A stretch of 64,000 nucleotides of DNA, from positions 62,001 to 126,000 of the forward strand of contig JADFUC010002327.1 in the NCBI GenBank assembly GCA_019722365.1, given 5' to 3'. Shown piece by piece: positions 25,233 through 35,946 of the stretch (positions within the stretch are counted from its first letter, which is position 1; every line of letters starts with the position of its first letter). Source of the stretch: Lithospermum erythrorhizon. Its lineage: Eukaryota > Streptophyta > Magnoliopsida > Boraginales > Boraginaceae. Made by a program: the position numbers and the translations under genes. The notes under the pieces were generated by a model. That model had not been told where the DNA came from. It did no database searches and was given only the letters and a program-made list of their open reading frames with translations.

Positions 25233-25961
25233 TGTTGGAAAAATCAATTAAAATTAATTTAAAGTTTGAATGCAAAATTAAAATATTTATATGTTGTCTA
25301 ATTTATCATTGTACAAATTGAGTTCCAAAATTCTAAAATAGAATACCATGAATGGATGACCCAATAACACGAATGTATTTATTAAAACAAGGCCGGTTCA
25401 CATATTTTAGGCCCCCATTTGGATATAATTTTTTGTCTTATGAAGAGTTACCAGCGTCCATTCAAGTAGTATCTTTTACTCTTATTTGGTGAAGGTTGAA
25501 TGACCTTATTGATTTGTAAATGAATCATAATGAAGAAGACTATTTAGATTCAGACTCTTCCTTAAGTAAGCCATTATGTGATACATCATGAATCTTAAAT
25601 GAGTCTTCATAATTTCAAAAGGAAAAAGAGAACAACGTATTTTTTAGTCATCTAACTTTATTTGAGTTATCTTTTTGTTTGATATTTGGTTTTGTGGGTG
25701 ATAGCATGCGTGCTTTATTTTTAGTTAAGTAGAATGGATTAGAGTGCTTCTAATACCCATTCTTCTATCAAATTTTATCTGAAACTGAAGGCGTTAAACT
25801 GAAAATCCACAAAGTACATGGGAGGCGGGTCGAATCCGTTTTAAGGATAGTGTGTTACACACGATTCGGATCTTATTTTTGTCTTTTAACAATTATTTTG
25901 ACAAAATCTCTTAACCATGAATATAAATATTCTATGTTTTACTACTAATATTTTCCCTACA
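25233..25961 (+). repeat. Right LTR
   Basis: 729 bp, same termini as the left copy. Shared blocks include AATGCAAAATTAA near the start, TTGGTGAAGGTTGAATGA, GATATTTGGTTTTGTGG and GTTTTAAGGATAGTGTG near the end. Confidence 0.85.
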
Positions 25962-25966
25962 AAAAT

Positions 25967-28440
25967 GTCTACCGTGAGTCCGTGATGCGTTACCAAATAC
26001 TTTCTGAACCCGACTCGTTGAGAACATACCAAAATACTAAGTGATAGTATGTACAAGTTGAGTTCATCAAATTCAAGTAGCATACCACTTGTATGCACAT
26101 TACTGAACGTGGAAAACATGTTTGTAGGCTTTGTTGCAACGAACAAACACGAGGTGATATATAAAATTTAATAATGCGGCGGGGATCAATTAAAGGTGTC
26201 GAGAGTGGATCGTTTCGCGCATTAGAGGATCGATTGAGTGTGAGTTGACCTTGCATTGGGACCGGGAGCAAAAATGATGTACCAATGGGTTTTTAGCACC
26301 CAAAGTAGATTTACAGGAAAATAAAACAAAACAAAAAAGTTTCTGCCCGGTGACAGTCCGTGCGGTATGCGATGTGGCCAGTGTGTATTTGGTTAATTTG
26401 TTAATTTTTCATGCTCATTTTAAATTGTTTTTAGCACAATAATTAAGCAATAAAAAAATATACCACTATTTTTTATTTTAGAAACTCTATAAATAGGCTG
26501 GGTTTTGTGTCGTTTGAATACACAAAAAATCGAAGTTTTCTGGCGCTTTTTTATTCTTACTTGTCGGCTTTTCTCTTAGATTTCAAAACTCCATGGATCC
26601 TTCTGAAAACTATAATTTTTTGCAAATTACAACTTTCATTTTGACAGTAAATCTAATATGTCGCCTCAAATACAAATATACGGCCTTGAGAAAATCCTCA
26701 AAACACGGGGGCCATGGCTTGGTGCATTCGCAATATATGATGCCACCAAATTTTTGGCATCGCTACGTATAATCGTCCTATATGCGTATGGTTATCCTTT
26801 TGTTAGGAAACAACTATGTTCGCCACCGAATAAGCGTCCAGCGAACGATTCTGAACGAATTCCAGGCCCGATCGAATCGGATATTCATAGTCGAGCAAAA
26901 TTACGTGATAGGGGTCAGCATATTCAATTGAAGAAAAGATCTAAATCGACCATCACGGAATAAATTTGGAACCCCCGAGTAGATTTTAAAAAAAAACCCT
27001 CAAGTTTACTATGTTTTACTGTGTGTTTTATTGTATGTTTTCAATAATTTATGTATGTTTGCTTATTATGTATGGACTGAAGTTCGAGTGATGAATAATA
27101 TTGTGTGTTATTTTTTAAAAAATTATAATATTATTTATTTTATTAAAATATTATGGGATTTTTGAAATTCAAAAAAAAATATATATATACTATTAAAAAT
27201 ATACTTTTTAAAATATATATAAATAAAAAATTATTAAAAAATATTTTAAAAAATTAAAATATTAAAAATATTAAAATATAATTTAAAAAAAATTATAATA
27301 ATATTAAGTATTGTATTAAATTTAATTATATATATGAAATAAATAAAGAGAAATAGAAAAATATGGTGGGAGTATATATTGGAGTGATGTGGAAGGAGAA
27401 AATAATTTAATAGCAGATGGCGCCTACGTAAAAGTGGGTGTTATTTAGAGGTGCTAAACTGATGTGGCAGGAGGGAAGTGTCAGGTGACACGGCTATTTG
27501 CCGAATAGTCTTGATGAATTATGCAGTCAGCAACACATGAGGCGTCAACATGTTTAAGATGGTTCGGTCGGTCATTAAAAATAGGCTTTTGATTTTCTCA
27601 ATATTCTGCCAACTCCACTTTTATAGTGAAATTACATTCATACCCTTAATTTTATCAATATATAATTATGTCCATAAAGCAAAGTGAGTGGTAAAAATGA
27701 ATAAGTGAAGTGTAATTATCAATGGATGGAGTGGAAAAATCAAAGCCCTATATATATTATAGAGTAATAGATTAACCGGTAAAATAACATTTGTTCATTT
27801 TAGAAAGGAAAAAATTATTTGCTAAGAAACAAAATTTACGTATTCATTCCCGATCTCCATTCCACGAAGCTTGAGCCTACTTGTTGGTGAAAAACCCTCC
27901 GTCTCAAAACAACGGGAAAAAAAACATTACGTCAAAATCACCCGCTTTTGGGAAGAAATAAGCTTGCTATTTTTGGTGTTTTTCCCTTTCAATGATTTTT
28001 TACGTTTTAATAATTTAAAGTGTTAGATGCATTAATCTAACATTTTTTACCTGATTTAGTATAGTTTTTGTTCCTTTTGGATTATTATTTGTTCTTGATA
28101 TCTTTCTCCAATTGATGGTTACTTTCTGATTCAAAATTTATTCTTTTCAGCAGTGGATATATATTAAAGATGAATATGTATATCAAATACTATTTAGAAA
28201 CTAGAAACTGAAATTTATATATTGTAGTCGAATATTTTATGTTTATGTAATATAATTTCTTTTGGTAAATATCGATATGTGATTCCCATGGGTTTTAATC
28301 CGATTAGTTGTACTTTTAGGAAAGTACTTATGATCAAGTTATGTAAAACTATCTCTTTATTCAAATTATTTGAAATAATTGCAGTTTATGAATGATATCC
28401 GGCCGTAACAATTTTAAAAAAAAATTTACAAATTCATTAG
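25967..28440. other. Gene-poor region right of the LTR element
   Basis: Contains the unidentified small ORF described below (26594-26963). The stretch at about 27100-27360 is extremely AT-rich. The remainder shows no gene that I can support. Confidence 0.4.
26594..26963 (+). pseudogene. Unidentified small ORF pair with TATA-like promoter
   Basis: A TATAAATAGG motif at about 26490 is followed by two overlapping frames: one from the ATG at 26594 (MDPSENYNFLQITTFIL, 59 residues) and one from the ATG at 26658 (101 residues, with RAKLRDRGQHIQLKKRSKS near its end). Neither is a family I recognise. The end of the second frame, plus the next frame (DLNRPSRNKFGT), faintly resembles the C terminus of plant PIF/Harbinger transposases (Gln-Leu, then Asp-Leu, then Phe-Gly), which would need one frameshift. 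Treat as a possible transposase remnant at low confidence. Confidence 0.25.
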
Positions 28441-28464
28441 TAATTATAAAAGATCCTGAAAAAA

Positions 28465-28905
28465 TTTTAAGGGCAAATGGTATGGATCACTGCTTTCTAC
28501 TGATATATTAGTTGATCGCTGTCTCTTTAAACGTCTGGCTTGATCGCTGCATTTTTCGAAATATGTCTAGTAGGTCAGCAGTCAGTTTTTAGTTAATTGG
28601 GTACATTAAATTGGTCGCGTGGCGCCAGTAATGCTTAAATAAGTAATTTAGTAATTTCACTTTTGTATTTTTGCCAAAAATAAGGGGTAAATGGTATAGA
28701 CGATCGCTCAACTACACAATGTCAGCCCCAGTTGATCCACTTACATCTTTAGGAAACATCTGACTTGATCGTTTTAGAAATATGTCTGAGTCAGTCCCAT
28801 TTGTCAGTTACTAGGCGATTGTTTGTTAAATTGGTCGGCGTGGCCTCGCGTGAGCTTCTTTGTAATGGTAATTTAGTAATTTCACTTTTATATTTTTTGC
28901 ATAGA
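28465..28905. repeat. Diverged tandem duplication of about 215 bp
   Basis: Copy 1 (about 28465-28675) and copy 2 (about 28683-28905) share in order: AAATGGTATRGA, GATCGCT, RTCTGRCTTGATCG, GAAATATGTCT, TTAAATTGGTCG, CGTGGC and AATTTAGTAATTTCACTTTT. A further partial relative may lie near 29840-29930. Confidence 0.75.
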
Positions 28906-30257
28906 TTCTTAATGGATTAGAGGCTGTATCTGACTTAATAAACTCTTGCTAGAGAGGAATAGTGATGTACAAATGCATGAAGTTTTCTTCATTCTTAGCT
29001 TTGAATTCGGTAGTATCGAATTATCATTCTGTAGGGATTTCAAAAATCCAAACCTGACCATCAACGATTATCATGTGACATGCTACAGCTGCATCATTGC
29101 GTAGAGCATGCTCGTATGTCTGCATGCCATGTCTTGGCGTCAAATCCCGTCGAAATTCTGTTTACATGGCTGTAGTCTAATATTTGCTAAACTTGAAAGT
29201 ACTTAGCATGCTTGGCTATGGTAGAGAACTCATCATATATATCCTCTGCAAACACAAAAAAACACAATTAATATGCATGCGCCCAATTTAAACACGTTCT
29301 CGATTGGAAACCTAATTAAAAAAAACCTAAATGAAAACTACTAAAATCAAAATCCAATAAAAACCTAAAAATCGAAAACCCGAATCAAAAGCCAAATGCA
29401 TAAATCAAAAGCCCAATTAGAAGCGCAAATCAAAAGCACAGATAAAGCAAAATTAAAACCCAAATAAATAAGCCTAAAAAAATCTCGATTTATAAGAACC
29501 ATTCTGGCGCATGCTAGAACTAAATCCTCTTTTGGATGGCGGAGTCTTTGATTAAGTAATCCCAGACATTATTTCTCCTTGATTACAAGTAAAAGATTAT
29601 ACGGTTTCAATGTAGAGAAAATATGGAACTAAATCCTCGCGGGAAGCGAGAGTGCTAAAGTGTTTGTTGAAATGTAGGCTCCTCGGTTAACCTTTGTTTT
29701 TCAATTATTAAGAATCTTATGCAAAAATCACAAAGTAAAATTAAGTCTTGCTGACGAAGTAGTCGCGTAGAGAGGCGCGTGACGATTTGCTTATTGATTC
29801 TTGGGAAAATCGTGATTGGGGCCAGCTTAGGGCATATTTTGAAAAATGGATGATCGAGTTGTGCGTTTTAAGAGATGGGTGTCCAGTAGTGACGTTGTGT
29901 AAAGTTAGGTGATCGTCAAATGTAATTTCAAAATTTAATATATGTTTATTTAATCAGATGGGGTTGATCAGTCCTTCCACATGCTAGAAAAAGTGACTTG
30001 TACGAGTTCTTTTCAAATCAACAAAAGTGACATAGCTTGAAACATGAGCACTACCTCTATGACATTCCTTCCTCCCTCAGCCTCCACGTGCGTTTATTAT
30101 CCCTACCCTACTTCCCCTACCCTTACCCCTACCCCTTGATAATAAATACTCCTCACCATCTTCCTTTACTTTCCCTCAAAACTAGAAATTCAACTTCATT
30201 ACAATTGAAATTCAAATGACTCGGTCAGAAGAGCTACATCTCAGTGGGCTGTGCTAG
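28906..30257. other. Region upstream of the cyclotransferase-like gene
   Basis: Includes a purine-rich stretch of short AAAYCAAAA-type repeats at about 29300-29470 and, just before the gene, a CT-rich tract at 30075-30135 that is probably its promoter or leader. I see no coding sequence I can support. Confidence 0.4.
30216..30257 (+). other. In-frame ATG and TAG before the first conserved codons
   Basis: The ATG at 30216 is in frame with the conserved GFGSL exon but is cut off by TAG at 30255-30257 after 13 codons. Either a nonsense change inactivates this start, or the TAG is the end of an intron (GCTGTGCTAG is an acceptable acceptor) and the start codon is in an unseen upstream exon. Confidence 0.6.
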
Positions 30258-32729
30258 ACTTCTGATACTATTATCTCCCCCGACGGCCTCATCTCTATTT
30301 GCGGCTTCGGTTCTCTCTCTCAGGTACGTAAGGATCGATTCCACATTGAAAGCATTAATACTTAAATTCGTTTTTAGTATGAAACACGACTTACTTTATT
30401 TATTTAATGCACACTCTCGGAGAAGAGCGCTAGGAGTACATTTCCTGAGTTAATTAATTTCCGATTAGCGAAATTAAGCGGTTTCCGGAGAATTTTTGCC
30501 CACGCCGCACCCATCTTCTTTGAACGCGGAATTGCTAAGATTGAAACTAAGGTTCGCTTACAATTTGTTGTTTGTATGGCTATGTGTAAATGTATTATGT
30601 ATATGAAAGAGATAAGTTGCAGTTTAATTTCAAATAGTTACATTCTTGCAGTTAAAGTAGCCAAATGTTGCATGTTATTCGAAAGTGATAAATGCTGCAG
30701 TATGGTCCTGAAAAAGAAAGAGATGAATGTACAATATTTATGTCGAACTTCAGTTTACCATGTTGCAACATCTGTTCCGCTTCGAGCAGTCTCCAACAGT
30801 GTAATTATCTAGACTAATCTACCGCAGGTATCCATGTAGGACCAAATCGACAACTAACTCCATATCAAATAAATAAGTGAGTGTATCGGAAGTAGATGCC
30901 TGATACATAGTGATCGACCTTCTAGCACCATGAAATTGTTATATATCGCTACTTTTTGAAGATTGATTTAGAATATTGGAATCCGAAGAAAGCTTGATAC
31001 AGTTTCTAGGTTAAATCGAGGTTTGCTTAGTTCCAATTTGATACATTACAGTTTCATATATGTGCCCATATAGGCATATATAGACTAAGGGGAATCTTTT
31101 ATGCTAACTTTTGTATTAAACCGTTGGGGAATTTCTTGATAAGGCCTTAATAAGCATTTATGAGTACATGTTAATTAACTTATATGTGTTCATTTTCCAG
31201 GAAATATCAAGCTTGAGTGTGGAACCTTGTGAAAGTGAAACAATAATAGTTACTATATTTGAGATTCAACGTTCAGAGGTACAAGAACTTTGAGCCTAGA
31301 ATTTATAAGAGCTTGTAGTTAAGAAACAAAGCCTAACATAATTACGATTTGATGTGGTCAGATTCCATCATTTATTGAACGGGAGCATGAGTTCAGATTT
31401 TTAGCTGTGAGTTGCTTCCCCTTTAAATTCAATGACCTGCATTGTCAATAACATATAAAATCATACTTATGAAGCTGGCATATTTTCTTCTGTCCACAGG
31501 TTGTGCCTGAGACATTAAATGGACTGTTTTATTCGAGTCCTGCGGTGAGCACTATGTCATTTCTAGTTCGTTTCACTGCTTATTGAATGTTGAAAATATT
31601 TAGTCCATCATTTTGAGATAGTCGTAATTTTTGGGGAATTGCAGGTAATTTGTGCTCATTACAGTGATGAAGAATTATTCAAGAACAGATGCCAAGGTTA
31701 GTGGTACAGAGCATTTTGTTATATCTCACATTTGTTTTTAAGAATAATTGAATCATTATCTGTACATCAGATGAGAAAGATAGAAACTGTAACGAACTTG
31801 AATTGCTCACAACTAGGGACAAACTCGGACTTATTTTGCCAGACGAGATACAGAAGCAATAGTTGTAAATCATATCCGAGACATTATCCATTGAACTTAC
31901 AAGATGATTTGACTACCAAACTCTTAAAAATGTTTTGTAAAGAGTTCTGAATATTGTTATGGTGCATTTAGATGGATGTTTTTGATTTGCAAGTGATTTA
32001 AAACAAAGGGATTTGGCATTTTATATCTCATTTTGTTTTCAAAAAGCTATGAAAATCCATGAATTACAAATGCAGATCCACCATTTGGATTCCCTTAAAG
32101 TAGGGTGAATTTGAGCCATAGATTTGAATAACCTTCCCCAAATCAATCCATTGTAACTATAACGTCTTTATTTTCCAGCAATTTTTAGTTCTGATGCGTC
32201 ATTACATATTCATTAGTAAATCTTAAATTGCACATGCATGGTAATCTGCCATATTTAAAAGTATACAAGCTTTTTTAATTCTATGTTAGCACATTTTTGC
32301 AGGAAGCCCAGAGGTATTCTATCAGATATATGGACGATATGATATTCACAAAATATGGCGGGATGACCTCTTACCTTGTCGTGCTTATCTGCGGCACTGG
32401 TATGTTTTTATTTCTAATATGATTTAAACCTTCAAATTTTTCAAGACTGGTAACTAGTGATCTTGTCATTATTTATCGGACACTGTTCGAGTAATTCCAT
32501 GTTCCCATACAGTTCTCTTCATTGCTGCATAAAATATTTAATATGATTGGATCTGTTCTCCAGTGTCCTAGCAGCAAAGAATCTTGGTGATTTGGCCTAC
32601 AATAACTTTCTGGATCATACATTCCTTGGTGACCGCAAAACTACAATACGCAAGTACTTGGCTACAACCGGTTTGGGCATAATGGAGGAGGAACCTCCAG
32701 AATCATTGAAGGAACGATATGGTGGTTGA
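30258..32729 (+). CDS. Conserved plant protein with glutamylcyclotransferase-like N terminus
   Basis: Exons: 30258-30323, 30423-30551, 31201-31278, 31362-31406, 31500-31544, 31645-31696, 32303-32399 and 32564-32729, about 225 residues, all phases consistent. The start LISICGFGSL followed by KSARSTFPELINFRLAKLSG and FRRIFAHAAP has the Gly-Phe-Gly-Ser-Leu and arginine pattern of the gamma-glutamylcyclotransferase (ChaC/AIG2-like) fold. Later segments are EREHEFRFLAVVPETLNG, YGRYDIHKIWRDDLLPCRAY and a C terminus EEEPPESLKERYGG. I recognise the sequence as conserved in plants but know no tested activity. Two oddities: the first exon has no ATG after an in-frame TAG at 30255-30257, and the second exon uses an unusual CGGAG acceptor, leaving it one residue short relative to the pattern I expect. 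The true start may be in an upstream exon spliced to the AG at 30256-30257. Confidence 0.75.
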
Positions 32730-34638
32730 CATGAAGATGGAGATAGAGTACTAATTGAGGCTATGAAATCCATTCAAATCTCTCTATATACAAGGAAACT
32801 TTTAACTAGGTAAACATATTTTTCATAAGAACTTCATGCTTGCCTGCTGAAGCATTCCACAATTACTTTTTTATATGTTTATTCTATTGTAATCGATGAA
32901 GAAGTAGACTGGGGTGTGATCGTATTTTCAAGAGACGGTGAAGATAGATGCCGATATGATGTCTTTAGCTATAAATTCTTATGTATATTGCGTTGCCGGT
33001 TGTGCAATTTCCAATAGCAGATCTGACCTAAATTGGCATTGCTATTTGGAAACTTATTGTAATGCCACTCTTTGCATTTGTATCAAGATTAGTTTTCCTT
33101 TTAGATTTTCCCTCTCAACAAACAAGGGAGGCAAAGGAAAGTTGATGTATTTTACTTTTCATGTCCTAGAGAAGTAGTGCCACTTTTAATTCTGAACTGT
33201 CGTTTCCAAAAATCTGTCACATTTTGACTTCTTCAATACCTGAATATTATCATTATAATTATTGGCAAGGCACAAAAAAACGTTTATTTGAATTTGACCA
33301 TTAATATTAATAAATTATTACTCCTTATATGTCAATATTGGTCTGCCATGCTTGATGTCCAAAATTGTGGCATCAGTGATCAGTCAAAGGTCTTTTATAA
33401 TCAAATCAAATATACTGCTCGGAACATGAAAAGTATTAAGACTTTTAAACTCCATGATCTGGTCTAGGACTATTTCCAGGCAACAAGATAAAAATCGATC
33501 GTGCAAAATGCAAAGTCAACCACATACGCGAATGTGAGCCGTGTACACTATTATCGTGGGAATAAGGTTTTGCAATGATCATGCCAGATGCTTCATATGA
33601 CCATATGAAGCATCTTCCTACACAATTTCAACCATATCTTTTCTATAGAAATTGAAGGAACCCAACTATTCTCAAATACATATTCCAGTAAATTTATTGG
33701 TTTCATATCGAATCAAGAGTAGAATAATGAAAGTAAATCATCATTATTGGGTCTGATGGAGAGTTGGTTTAATATGTATTGAAATGAATGTTTGCATTTT
33801 GATCAACTTAATCCACATGCTAACTATAAATTAGTTCTATATTTCTAAATATTATAATGACACTCTACCTCTTTATTAGTTTGAATCAAATTTACACTAT
33901 AAATCATAATGCGTCATTATCAACAATTCGAGTATCACATAACATTAATCTAAAATTACTATCATGGTCAATTGATTCTCATTAGTTAATGAAGTAACTG
34001 AGATGCCAAAACATATTAATATAATACTAGCATGTCAATAACACTGAGATATACTTAAAGATAAATATGACATTTAAAGAGATATCTCAATATTAAGTAT
34101 TAACCTAACATAAGCTATATCGAAATATAATCTTGGAGTTGTAACTATCTTAATAAATATTGTTAGGTACTCAAGAAAATATTTCAATTGAAATGCATTA
34201 TGCATCGCAAGTCTCTTTTACTAGTGAGTTTAGTATGAGTCGATACTTTTAACACTTCTACTATGGATGGATATTAATCGAACCAAATTGAATATACTGC
34301 TTGCTTATGTAGATATATATTAGTTTGAACAAAACAGTTTCGTCTCTTTCAGATCTTTGAATCTTGAGGGTACAGATAATTAGGGGAAAACTTGCTAAAC
34401 TTCTATTTTGTAAAGCAATAAAAAAAATTGTCAATTTCAAAAGATGGAAACTTGAGGGAACAAATCGAAAAAAGGATACCTAGTTCAGAGGCAAAAAAGT
34501 AGAGCAAAGTTTATATAAAACTTCTGCGTCTGCAGTAGTGTTTACCCAGTGCAATCTGCATAGCTGCAAGTTGTCGATGTTTATCTTCGGTTGTTCTAGA
34601 AGTACATGTCGTTCCCTTACAGAAGGTACCATCTGCTC
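32730..34638. other. Intergenic region between convergent genes
   Basis: Holds the 3' untranslated regions of the cyclotransferase-like gene and PUM24. Apart from the perfect inverted repeat at 33586-33615, I see only AT-rich sequence with short open frames. Confidence 0.5.
33586..33615. repeat. Perfect 14-bp inverted repeat with 2-nt spacer
   Basis: AGATGCTTCATATG, then AC, then CATATGAAGCATCT. Both arms pair without mismatch. It could form a cruciform or, in RNA, a tight hairpin. It is too short for a microRNA precursor and has no T tract after it. Confidence 0.9.
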
Positions 34639-35887
34639 TCATTCTTCTTCATCGTTTTTGTTATCAGACAGCGTCACTTTGAGGGCGCCACTGTCAAGCA
34701 GGGGTTGCAACTCTTTCTTGGCTACTTTGCTTACTTTTGGGTCAGAGCTCTCCAAATATGCACCAATTACCTTAGCGCTGTCGATCAAATGAGATAAAAG
34801 AAAAATCAGGGAACTATACTCAACCTGAAAGTTCATCAAATATAATGTGGACGAGAAATACCCATGGCCATGAGCCCATGTTGCACATTTTCCTTGTAGA
34901 GCTTTCGCCCACAAGGTTGAAGCAAATGCTGGGCAATCCAGAACTAACTTCCTTAGAGTCCTGCTCGAATGAAATTGTTCAAGAAGATGCTCCTCTGATT
35001 CATCTAATTTAGGCTCTGCCACAAGCGATGCTATAGATTCATATAACGTCTTCAACTTTTCGCCTAATGAAGACTGAAGGATGCCATCAGCACCTCCAGT
35101 TGCAACCTGTAAATGTTTACTAATTAATCAACGTTTCAATTTGAATGGATTGAAAATACACCTTTGATTTTTACTCCCTGTCTTAATATAAGTGATAGTA
35201 TATACTAAAAGTTGTCTCAAAAGACTTTATTTTTTTAACGCAAGTCGTACATTTTCATTATCTTTACACTTTTGTCATTTTATAGTTTAAATTCTCATCC
35301 TAGAGTGTAATGACTATCTCTAAATAAAGAAGGGCAAATAAGAAAATGTGCATATAAAAATATTATTAAAAAAAATTGCATACACCCTTGATAGAATATT
35401 TTTTGTCTAAACGATCATTTATATTGATACGGGGGAGTATTTGATTACAATAATTCAAATCTGGTTTATCATAGATGTAAGTCTCATATAATTACGCACA
35501 AGAACCGATCAGAATCAAAGTAGAAAGTAGTGTAATAGATAACAATCCTCTGATAAGTAAGAAATATATCATGTTTCAGACATCATGACATCATATATAC
35601 AAGGGAATTTATCCAAGTAAGAAAGATATCATGTTTGTCTCATATGTGTATAAGTCATTCCTTTTTTTTTTGGCAGAAGAAGACATGAAATAGTAGCAAG
35701 TTCAAAAATTAAGATTCATGTGAACTACGAGTAAAAGGGTAAATTATTTACTTCATATATGACTTCTTTTCCAAATTTTGATTTCAGCAACCCCCGTGCC
35801 ATCTCGCAACATACTTCAATGAGTTTCTACAAGAAAAAGAAAGATTGTAAGGTCCTCATATAGCATTAACCCAAATTGGACGAGGGA

Positions 35888-35946
<59 letters not shown>

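Larger units (their letters stand above)
14140..25961. mobile_element. Old, non-coding LTR retroelement (11.8 kb) with target duplication
   Basis: Two direct long terminal repeats bound the element: 14140-14885 and 25233-25961. Both start TGTTGGAAAAATCAATTAAA and end CCTACA, giving the standard TG...CA termini. The element is flanked by AAAAT at 14135-14139 and at 25962-25966, a 5-bp target-site duplication. A purine-rich TGTGGGGA precedes the right repeat as a possible polypurine tract; I do not see a convincing primer binding site after the left one. The repeats share long blocks but differ by many substitutions and indels, so the insertion is old. No gag, protease, reverse transcriptase or integrase is recognisable in the 10.3-kb interior. 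It is therefore a large non-autonomous derivative, or a decayed element enlarged by nested insertions. Confidence 0.85.

Noticed and set aside
34800..34862. Continuation of PUM24 exon 16 to a CAG-GTTGAG donor, giving YFSSTLYLMNFQ
   Set aside because: The phase then fails at the next exon. The GG-GTATTT donor joins WAHGHG to AKVIGAYLE in frame, as in the family.
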